Source: Burkholderiales bacterium
GTDB lineage: Bacteria; Pseudomonadota; Gammaproteobacteria; Burkholderiales; Usitatibacteraceae
Direction: 5' to 3'
DNA length: 8,168 nt
NCBI GenBank assembly: GCA_025936275.1
Contig: JAICTR010000104.1
Location: forward strand, 1-8,168
In this document: one piece after another, positions 1 to 5,304 of the stretch
Position numbering within the stretch: position 1 is the first letter of the stretch
Layout: each line of letters opens with the position of its first letter
Program-made: the position numbers and the translations under genes
Notes under the pieces: generated by a model
What the model saw: only the letters and a program-made list of their open reading frames with translations
Told to the model about the DNA's origin: nothing
The model's database searches: none

Positions 1-358
1 GCCCAACGGCTCGGTGATCGCGACGCTCGAATCGGGCGAGATCGTGGGCGAGATGTCGCTCGTGGATCCGGCGCCGACCATCGTTTCCGTGGAAGCGCTC
101 GCCGAGTCCACCCTGCTGCGCATCCCCGATTCCCGGGTGCGGCAGAAGCTCGCGAGCGACCTCGCCTTCGCCGCGCGCTTCTACCGGGCGCTCTGCGTCT
201 TCCTCGCCGATCGCGTGCGGAACACCACGCAGCGCCTGGGCTACGGCACCGGGCCGGAGGAGCCGCACGCGCGCGGCGAGCTGAACGACGAGCTGCTCGA
301 CAACGTGCACCTCGCGGGCGCGCGTTTCGAGCGCATGCTGAAGCGCCTCTCGGGCTGA
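1..358 (+). CDS. Cyclic nucleotide-binding-domain protein, C-terminal part (5' end outside window)
   Basis: The frame is open from base 2 and ends at TGA 356-358; about 118 residues are visible. The segment GEIVGEMSLVD followed by a short loop and TIVSVEAL matches the end of the Crp/cNMP-binding beta-barrel. A helical tail follows with FAARFYRALCVFLADRVR and, near the end, HLAGARFERMLKRL. No helix-turn-helix DNA-binding domain follows, so this is probably not a Crp-type transcription factor. In the phosphate-binding cassette the position where cAMP-binding proteins carry Arg before the A-T-V strand appears to be proline or alanine (DPAPTIV), so canonical cAMP binding is doubtful. CNBD proteins often accompany NHLM-type exporters, and this one lies four bases before the HlyD-like gene in the same operon. 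Its role is probably regulatory or structural for export (inference). The N-terminal half is not visible, so extra domains cannot be excluded. Confidence 0.8.
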   Translation, partial: PNGSVIATLESGEIVGEMSLVDPAPTIVSVEALAESTLLRIPDSRVRQKLASDLAFAARFYRALCVFLADRVRNTTQRLGYGTGPEEPHARGELNDELLDNVHLAGARFERMLKRLSG

Positions 359-362
359 CGCC

Positions 363-539
363 GTGCCGCTGCGCGACTCGGAGATCTTCCGCAAGGCGGC
401 GCTCGAGCGCCTCGCCTCGCCCGAGCGCCTCGATGAGCGGATCGAGCTTCCCGCGTTGCATCGCGCGCTGGTCGCGGCCATCGCCGTGACGCTCGCATGC
501 GCCGCCGCCTTCGCCGCATGGCTGCTGCTGCGCCGCTGA
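363..539 (+). CDS. Truncated HlyD-type membrane fusion protein: N-terminal and membrane-anchor part only (58 aa)
   Basis: GTG 363 to TGA 537-539. The N-terminus LRDSEIFRKAALERLASPE resembles the conserved cytoplasmic start of NHLM-system secretion proteins of the HlyD family. One hydrophobic helix follows (about residues 36-56, ALVAAIAVTLACAAAFAAWL), then Arg-Arg and stop. A full-length family member continues into lipoyl, coiled-coil and beta-barrel periplasmic domains over several hundred residues; none is present here. The next frame, the N-terminus of the ABC protein, does not resume such a sequence, so an internal deletion or deliberate shortening fits better than a frameshift. The gene starts four bases after the CNBD gene and overlaps the start of the C39-ABC gene, so translation is probably coupled. 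GC-rich third positions persist up to its stop, suggesting it is still translated. It may be a degenerate remnant or a functional mini-anchor. No strong ribosome site is seen. Confidence 0.6.
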   Translation: MPLRDSEIFRKAALERLASPERLDERIELPALHRALVAAIAVTLACAAAFAAWLLLRR

Positions 540-2749
540 GCGAGGACGAGGCGCCCGAAGGCGTGGCGGACGTCGCGACGACCGCGCACGAGCCGCTTCC
601 CGAGACCGGGGTCTTGCGCACGCCCACCGTCCTGCAGCTCGAAGCGGTGGAATGCGGCGCCGCGGCGCTGGCGATGGTGCTCGCCCACCACGGCCTGCAC
701 GTCCCGCTCGAGCAGTTGCGCGTGGAGTGCGGCGTGACGCGCGACGGCAGCAAGGCGGGCGGGATCCTGCGTGCCGCGCGTGGGCGCGGCATGGTGGCGC
801 GCGGCTACCGCAAGGAGCCGCACGAGCTCGCGGAGCTGCCGCTGCCCGCGATCGTGTTCGTGAACTTCAACCACTTCGTGGTGCTCGAGGGCTTCCATCG
901 CGGGCGCGTGTGGCTGAACGACCCGGCGCGCGGCCGGCGCACGATCGATGCCGAAGCATTCGACCAGGCCTTCACCGGCGTCTTGCTCACGTTCGAGACC
1001 GGGCCGGATTTCGTGCGCGGCGGGACGCCTCCCTCGGCGCTACGCTCGCTCGGCCGCTTCCTCGCCGGGCACCGCATCGCGATCGCCGCGGCGTTCTTCG
1101 TCGGCCTCGCGCTGGTGATCCCGGGGCTCGTGATGCCGAAGCTCCTCGGGCGCTTCGTGGACGAGGTGCTGGTGGCGAAGACGGACGGCATCGCGCTGCC
1201 GCTCCTCGCGGGATTGCTGCTCGCCGCGGTCGCGCGCTCCGCGCTCCTCGCGCTGCAGGCGCGGCTCGTCACGCACACCTTCAACGATGCGGCGCGCGCG
1301 GCGGCGCGGCGCTTCGTTTCGCACGCATTGTCGCTCCCGATGTCCTTCTACGCGCAGCGCTCCGCGGGCGAGCTCGCGGCGCGCGTGGAGCTGAACGAGC
1401 GCGCGGCGCAGGCGATCGCCTCCGACCTCGCGCCGCTCGCCCTCGACGCGCTCACCGCGAGCTTCTTCCTCGCGCTCATGGCGCACCTCGAGCCCACGCT
1501 GACGCTCGTCGTGGTCGGGTGCCTCGCACTGGAGCTCGTCGCCTGGCGCGCGCTCGCGCTTCGCACCGCGCAGGTCTCGCAGGAGCTCTCGCTGCAGGCC
1601 GGCAAGCTCGCGGGTGTGGCGACCGGCGGGCTCGCGGACATCGAGTCCCTCAAGGCGGGCGGGCAGGAATCGGCGCTGTTCCTCAAGTGGCTGGGCCTGC
1701 AGGTGCGCTTCGTGAACGCGGCGACGCGCGCACAGCACCTGATGCTCGGCATCGGGCAGGCGCCGGCGCTTCTCGCGTTGACGGCGGAGCTCGCGGTGCT
1801 CGGCCTCGGGGCGCTGCGCATCGTCGAGGGCCGCTTCAGCGTGGGCGACTTGGTCGCCTTCCAGGTGCTGCTCGCGGGATTCTCCGCGCCGATGCACGAG
1901 CTCTTCTCGCGCACGCGCGCGCTGCAGGGCCTCGCCGGCGACCTCACTCGCATCGAGGACGTGCTGCGCCATCCCGCGGACGAAGCGCTCGCGAACGACG
2001 ATCGCGATGCGCCGCCGATCGCCTTCGCGGGGGGGCTCGAGTTCCGCGACGTGACCTTCGGCTACGACCGCGGCGCGCCGCCGCTGGTCGAGAACCTTTC
2101 CTTCGTGCTGCGCCCCGGCGGGCGCGTGGCACTGGTGGGCGCCTCGGGCTGCGGCAAGTCGACCGTCGCACGGCTCGCGGCCGGCCTCTATCACCCGTGG
2201 AGCGGCGAGATCCTCTTCGACGGCCGCCCACGCGAAACCTACGAGCGCTCGCAGCTCGCCCGCGCACTCGCCTACGTCGACCAGGACATCGTGCTCTTCG
2301 AGGGCACGGTGCGCGAGAACCTCACGCTCTGGGATGCGGCGGACAACGACACGCTGCATGCCGCGCTGGGCGATGCGGCACTGGAGGACATCGTCGCCGG
2401 GCGCGAAGGCGGGCTCGATGCGCCGCTGCAGGAAGGCGCGCGCAACCTGAGCGGCGGGCAGCGCCAGCGCCTGGAGATCGCACGCGCGCTCGCCGCGCGC
2501 CCCGCGATCCTGGTGCTCGACGAGGCGACGAGCGCGCTCGATGCCGCCACCGAGGCGCGCGTCGAGGCGAACCTGCGGCGCCGCCGCGTGAGCGCGCTGG
2601 TGGTCGCGCATCGCCTCTCGACGGTCCGCGACGCCGACGAGATCCTGGTGCTCGACGCCGGCGGCATCGTCGAGCGCGGCACGCACGCCGAGCTCCTCGC
2701 GATGGGCGGGCGCTACGCGCGGCTGGTCGCCTCGGAGTCGCACGCATGA
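518..2749 (+). CDS. C39 peptidase-containing ABC transporter (NHLM/NHLP bacteriocin exporter type)
   Basis: Inner-membrane peptidase/ATPase that should cleave double-glycine leaders and export the peptide core. Numbering is from ATG 518 (743 aa). The C39 domain spans about 35-165, with catalytic Cys46 in LQLEAVECGAAALAM, His119 in FNHFVVLEG and Asp135 in NDPARGRR, so the triad looks intact. A hydrophobic membrane domain spans about 180-450. The nucleotide-binding domain has Walker A GASGCGKST (541-549), Q-loop Gln589, signature LSGGQ (644-648), Walker B ILVLDE (664-669) and switch His698. Length and layout match the peptidase/ATP-binding member of NHLM exporters. The start is uncertain: ATG 497 and GTG 563 are also in frame. 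Codons before about 530 (CTT, three GCT) lack the strong GC3 bias seen afterwards, so I prefer 518 to 497. The gene overlaps the HlyD-like gene upstream and, by ATGA, the next ABC gene. Confidence 0.93.
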   Translation: MAAAAPLSEDEAPEGVADVATTAHEPLPETGVLRTPTVLQLEAVECGAAALAMVLAHHGLHVPLEQLRVECGVTRDGSKAGGILRAARGRGMVARGYRKEPHELAELPLPAIVFVNFNHFVVLEGFHRGRVWLNDPARGRRTIDAEAFDQAFTGVLLTFETGPDFVRGGTPPSALRSLGRFLAGHRIAIAAAFFVGLALVIPGLVMPKLLGRFVDEVLVAKTDGIALPLLAGLLLAAVARSALLALQARLVTHTFNDAARAAARRFVSHALSLPMSFYAQRSAGELAARVELNERAAQAIASDLAPLALDALTASFFLALMAHLEPTLTLVVVGCLALELVAWRALALRTAQVSQELSLQAGKLAGVATGGLADIESLKAGGQESALFLKWLGLQVRFVNAATRAQHLMLGIGQAPALLALTAELAVLGLGALRIVEGRFSVGDLVAFQVLLAGFSAPMHELFSRTRALQGLAGDLTRIEDVLRHPADEALANDDRDAPPIAFAGGLEFRDVTFGYDRGAPPLVENLSFVLRPGGRVALVGASGCGKSTVARLAAGLYHPWSGEILFDGRPRETYERSQLARALAYVDQDIVLFEGTVRENLTLWDAADNDTLHAALGDAALEDIVAGREGGLDAPLQEGARNLSGGQRQRLEIARALAARPAILVLDEATSALDAATEARVEANLRRRRVSALVVAHRLSTVRDADEILVLDAGGIVERGTHAELLAMGGRYARLVASESHA

Positions 2750-4896
2750 ACGGGCGCGATCCGGGACTGCCGCTGCACTCGACCACGCTGGAAGCCGCGC
2801 TGGGCCTCCTCGCGTCTTCGCTCGGCGTGCAATTCGCACCGCTCGAAACGTTGCCCGACGAGGCGGCCGATGCCTTCGAAGCATTGGCGCTTCCCGCGGG
2901 GCTGCGCTCGCGCCGCGTGATCCTCGACCGCGGGTGGTGGCATGAGGCGGCGGGCCCGATGGTGGCGCGCGTCGCGGAGCGCCGCCGCGTGGCGCGCGGG
3001 CCGGCGCCGACACCCAACCCCTCGCTCGCGGCCGGCACCGGAGGGGTCGCGCTCGTGCCGCATGGCGGCGGCTATCGCATGCGCGCGCTCGGCGAGGACG
3101 GCACGGCGGTCGAATGGCGCGTCGATCGCGACGTCGCGGCGCGGCTCTCGCCCTACGCGTTCACGTTCCACCGCCGCTTCGGCCGCGTGGCGATGCGCAG
3201 CCAGGAACTGCTGCGCTTCGCGCTGCGCGAAGGAACGGCGGACCTCGCGCGGTTGCTGCTCGCGGCGATCGCCGCGGGACTTCTCGGCCTCCTCACGCCG
3301 TTCGCGACCGCGCAGCTCATCGATCGCGCCATCCCCGCCGCCCAGCCGCAGGCGATCCTCGCCGTCGTCGCCGGGCTCGCGGTCGCGGGCGTGGCCGCGC
3401 TGCTGCTCGACGTGCTGAGGACGCTCGCCATGCTGCGCTTCGAGGCGCGCTCCGGCGTCGCGATGCAGGCGGCGATCGTCGATCGCGTGGTGTCGGCGCC
3501 CGCGAGCTTCTTCCGCGCGTTCTCGAGCGGCGATCTCGCGCTGCGCATGGGATCGGTCGGCACGGTGCAGCGCACGCTCACCGACTCGGCGCTCGGCGCG
3601 TTCGTCACCGGGGCGTTCCTCGCCGGCAACGCCGCGATGATGCTCGCCTACAGCCCGCGCCTCACCGCCGGCGCGCTCGCGGTCGTCGCGCTCGCCGTGG
3701 CGATCTCGATCGTGCTGGGCCTCGCGCGCCTTCGCATCGGCCCGCGCATCGAGGCGCTCGACGGGCGCCTCGCCGCGCTCACCTTCGAGCTCTTCTCCGG
3801 CATCGCGAAGCTGCGCGCGGGCGCGGCCGAGGCACGCGCGTTCGAGCGCTGGTCGCGCCGCTACGCCGAGTTCCGCGATGCGGACATGGCGGGCGCGCGC
3901 ATCGCCAACCGCGAGACGGTCGCGATGAGTCTCGTCGCGCCGCTCGCGACCGCCCTCGTGCTCGCATTGGCCTGGGGACTTTCGGGCGGCGCCGCGGCGC
4001 TCACCGCCGGCGCTTTCGTCGCGTTCCACACCGCTCTCTTCGGTGCGCTCGCCGCGGTCCATGCGCTCGCCTCCGATGCGATGGGGCTGGTGGCCCTGAA
4101 ACCGGTGTGGGACCGCGCGCGCCCGATCCTGGACGCGCTGCCCGAGGACTCGGCGCAGGGGGCGCTGCGCCACGAGCCGCGCGGCGCCATCGCGCTCGAA
4201 GGCGTGCGCTTCGCCTATCCCGGCGGCTCCGAGGTGCTGCTCGGCATCGATCTCGCGATCCGCGAAGGCGAGCTGGTCGCGATCGTCGGCGCGAGCGGCT
4301 CGGGGAAATCGACGCTGCTGCGCCTGCTGCTCGGCTTCGAGCGCCCGCGATCTGGCACGGTGCGCTACGACGGAAAGGACCTCGCCACCCTCGACGTGCC
4401 GTGGCTGCGGCGGCGCATGGGCACGGTGCTGCAGAACGGGCGCCTGTGGCCGGGCGACCTCTACACCAACATCGCGGGCGCCAGCAACGCGAGCCTCGAC
4501 GAAGCGTGGGATGCCGCATGCCGCGCGGGCCTCGGCCCCGAGATCGAGGCGATGCCGATGGGGATGTACACGGTGGTGGGCGAAGGCCTCAGCACGCTAT
4601 CGGGCGGACAGCGCCAGCGCGTGCTCCTCGCGCGCGCGCTGGTGCGCTCGCCGCGCATCGTGCTGCTCGACGAGGCGACGAGCGCGCTCGACAACGAGTC
4701 GCAGGCGGCGGTGCTGGCGACGATCGGCGCACTGCGGGCGACACGGATCGTCATCGCGCACCGGCTGGATACCGTGCGCGGCGCCGACCGCATCGTGGTG
4801 CTCGAGGAGGGGCGGATCGTCCAGCAGGGGACGTTCCGCGAGCTCGCCGCGCGCGAGGGCGCCTTCGCGGCGCTCGTCGCGCGGCAGGTCGCCTGA
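2746..4896 (+). CDS. Second ABC transporter of the NHLM-type pair, with N-terminal non-peptidase extension
   Basis: 716 aa. ATG 2746 overlaps the previous stop (ATGA), which decides the start; the frame is open far upstream without coding character. Residues 1-160 are a soluble extension with none of the C39 catalytic motifs. It contains RRVILDRGWW (56-65) and a loop rich in Pro/Gly, then an SPYAFTFHRRFGR segment leading into the membrane domain (about 165-450). The ATPase domain has Walker A GASGSGKST (515-523), Q-loop Gln563, LSGGQ (618-622), Walker B IVLLDE (638-643) and switch His672, all intact. This matches the ATP-binding partner that follows the peptidase-ABC protein in NHLM bacteriocin clusters. 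It probably forms a heterodimer with that neighbour (inference); the extension could recognise the leader or a partner. The stop is only two bases from the stop of the convergent precursor gene. Confidence 0.92.
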   Translation: MNGRDPGLPLHSTTLEAALGLLASSLGVQFAPLETLPDEAADAFEALALPAGLRSRRVILDRGWWHEAAGPMVARVAERRRVARGPAPTPNPSLAAGTGGVALVPHGGGYRMRALGEDGTAVEWRVDRDVAARLSPYAFTFHRRFGRVAMRSQELLRFALREGTADLARLLLAAIAAGLLGLLTPFATAQLIDRAIPAAQPQAILAVVAGLAVAGVAALLLDVLRTLAMLRFEARSGVAMQAAIVDRVVSAPASFFRAFSSGDLALRMGSVGTVQRTLTDSALGAFVTGAFLAGNAAMMLAYSPRLTAGALAVVALAVAISIVLGLARLRIGPRIEALDGRLAALTFELFSGIAKLRAGAAEARAFERWSRRYAEFRDADMAGARIANRETVAMSLVAPLATALVLALAWGLSGGAAALTAGAFVAFHTALFGALAAVHALASDAMGLVALKPVWDRARPILDALPEDSAQGALRHEPRGAIALEGVRFAYPGGSEVLLGIDLAIREGELVAIVGASGSGKSTLLRLLLGFERPRSGTVRYDGKDLATLDVPWLRRRMGTVLQNGRLWPGDLYTNIAGASNASLDEAWDAACRAGLGPEIEAMPMGMYTVVGEGLSTLSGGQRQRVLLARALVRSPRIVLLDEATSALDNESQAAVLATIGALRATRIVIAHRLDTVRGADRIVVLEEGRIVQQGTFRELAAREGAFAALVARQVA

Positions 4897-4898
4897 AG

Positions 4899-5147
4899 CT
4901 ACTTGCGCAGCTTCCCCGGGTTCACCGAGGCGAGGCGCGTGGGCGTCGCCTCCGGCTTCTCGCGCTGCGCGGTGACGACGATGGTCTCCATCTTCACCAC
5001 CTTCTGCTCCTGCGCGGGCGGGCGCTTGGCGGTGACCACGATGGTGCCCATCTTGCGCACTTCCTGGCCGCCCGAGATGCTGTCGAGTTGCTGCTCCGAG
5101 AGCTCTCCATCGCGCTTGGCGGGATTCTTCGTGTCTTTCCTGGACAT
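4899..5147 (-). CDS. Double-glycine-leader precursor peptide with two TonB-box-like repeats (82 aa)
   Basis: ATG at 5147-5145, stop TAG 4901-4899. The frame extends upstream to 5222, but AGGAGG (5153-5158) sits five bases before this ATG and fixes the start. Residues 1-27 form a charged leader ending ELSEQQLDSISGG, the classic double-glycine pattern cut by C39 peptidases; cleavage is predicted after Gly27. The 55-residue core (28-82) is basic and Pro-rich, with no cysteine, and holds two 20-residue repeats: 29-48 with KMGTIVVTAKR and 49-68 with KMETIVVTAQR. A tail PTRLASVNPGKLRK follows. DTIVVTA/DTLVVTA is the TonB box of receptors such as FepA and BtuB, so each repeat holds a TonB-box-like segment. 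The neighbouring C39-ABC pair is the obvious exporter. No modification enzyme is seen, so the product may be unmodified. The target and role (bacteriocin, signal, TonB decoy) are inference; I do not recognise a named family. Confidence 0.85.
   Translation of the reverse strand: MSRKDTKNPAKRDGELSEQQLDSISGGQEVRKMGTIVVTAKRPPAQEQKVVKMETIVVTAQREKPEATPTRLASVNPGKLRK
4944..5063 (-). repeat. Two tandem 60-bp direct repeats inside the precursor core
   Basis: Unit 1 is 5004-5063 and unit 2 is 4944-5003, encoding residues 29-48 and 49-68. The best-conserved part is 33 bp (5022-5054 against 4962-4994), identical at 28 positions by my count. Two of the five differences change Gly to Glu, one changes Lys to Gln, and two are silent. 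The exact 60-bp period and retained (G/E)TIVVTA(K/Q)R point to an in-frame duplication that was then kept under protein-level selection (inference). Confidence 0.9.
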
Positions 5148-5152
5148 GCGGG

Positions 5153-5158
5153 CCTCCT
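5153..5158 (-). promoter_or_regulatory. Shine-Dalgarno AGGAGG of the precursor gene
   Basis: The minus strand reads GCAGGAGGCCCGC then ATG: a full AGGAGG with a five-base spacer. It is the clearest ribosome-binding site in the window. It selects Met at 5147 over the upstream in-frame ATG at 5222 and suggests the peptide is made in quantity. Confidence 0.85.
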
Positions 5159-5176
5159 GCGGGAAACTTCGCGGCC

Positions 5177-5185
5177 ACGATACCA
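5177..5185 (-). promoter_or_regulatory. Possible extended -10 promoter element for the precursor gene
   Basis: The minus strand reads TGGTATCGT, a TG-n extended -10 with hexamer TATCGT (four of six matches to TATAAT). Transcription would start near 5170, leaving a leader of about 23 bases that contains the AGGAGG site. The sequence 17 bases upstream of the hexamer (GAGCGG) is not a -35 element, so this promoter would be activator-dependent or the call is wrong. It rests on sequence resemblance only. Confidence 0.3.
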
Positions 5186-5205
5186 CGGCGCCCGGGAAGC
5201 CGCTC

Positions 5206-5221
5206 TGCGGAATATTCCGCA
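5206..5221. promoter_or_regulatory. 16-bp perfect palindrome upstream of the precursor gene (possible operator)
   Basis: TGCGGAATATTCCGCA is its own reverse complement. It lies 59 to 74 bases upstream of the precursor ATG in a short non-coding gap. If the nearby -10 candidate is right, the palindrome is centred near -43, where an activator touching RNA polymerase would bind. The A/T-rich centre stands out in this GC-rich DNA. The binding protein is unknown; it could also be a chance palindrome. Confidence 0.4.
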
Positions 5222-5243
5222 TCCGGGGCGCTGGAAATGAGGG

Positions 5244-5304
5244 CGAAAAAGGGGTCAGGTTCCTTTTTCGGCGCGCGCCAAAAAGGAACCTGACCCCTTT
5301 TTCG
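5244..5304. repeat. REP-like inverted repeat (25-bp perfect arms, 11-bp loop)
   Basis: The left arm (5244-5268) and right arm (5280-5304) are perfect reverse complements around a loop of G and C only (5269-5279). Each arm has the core GGGGTCAGGTTCC flanked by AAAAA and TTTTT. The GGGGTCAGGTTCCTTTTT type of sequence resembles repeats scattered through many proteobacterial genomes and linked to Y1/REP-associated tyrosine transposases; that link is from memory and no transposase is in the window. The element overlaps the 3' end of the amidohydrolase gene and provides its stop codon at 5255-5257. Confidence 0.75.
5246..5302. terminator. Possible bidirectional hairpin terminator formed by the REP-like repeat
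   Basis: The strong stem (GGGGTCAGGTTCC pairing with GGAACCTGACCCC) is followed by TTTTT on both strands, as in an intrinsic terminator. On the - strand it would act at the very end of the amidohydrolase gene and insulate the precursor gene 100 bases further on. The T tract is short, so efficiency is uncertain. Confidence 0.4.

Noticed and set aside
1040..3013. 657-codon minus-strand open frame opposite the first ABC gene
   Set aside because: The composition (Arg, Glu, Ala, His rich, no motifs) mirrors the high-GC sense gene, and the + strand protein has a full set of ABC and C39 motifs.
2713..4173. 486-codon minus-strand open frame opposite the second ABC gene
   Set aside because: Low-complexity antisense shadow with no recognisable domain.
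652..4896. Single 1414-codon open frame on the + strand spanning both ABC genes
   Set aside because: It enters the second ABC gene only after base 2746. The upstream part is an Arg/Ala-rich shadow of the first ABC gene, typical of GC-rich DNA, with no domain motifs.
4899..5147. Precursor as the N-terminal piece of a broken TonB-dependent receptor gene
   Set aside because: It has a double-glycine leader instead of a Sec signal peptide, its own strong ribosome site and a clean stop. No plug or barrel sequence lies downstream, where the ABC gene lies on the other strand.
5148..5222. 25-residue N-terminal extension of the precursor peptide from ATG 5222
   Set aside because: AGGAGG lies directly before ATG 5147 and double-glycine leaders of this type are short; the extension would also cover the putative promoter.
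3114..5240. 708-codon + strand open frame running past the end of the ABC operon
   Set aside because: Arg-rich shadow frame of the second ABC gene, then antisense to the precursor gene; no motifs.
5244..5304. CRISPR repeat or insertion-sequence end
   Set aside because: There is a single inverted repeat with no spacer series, no transposase and no visible target duplication.
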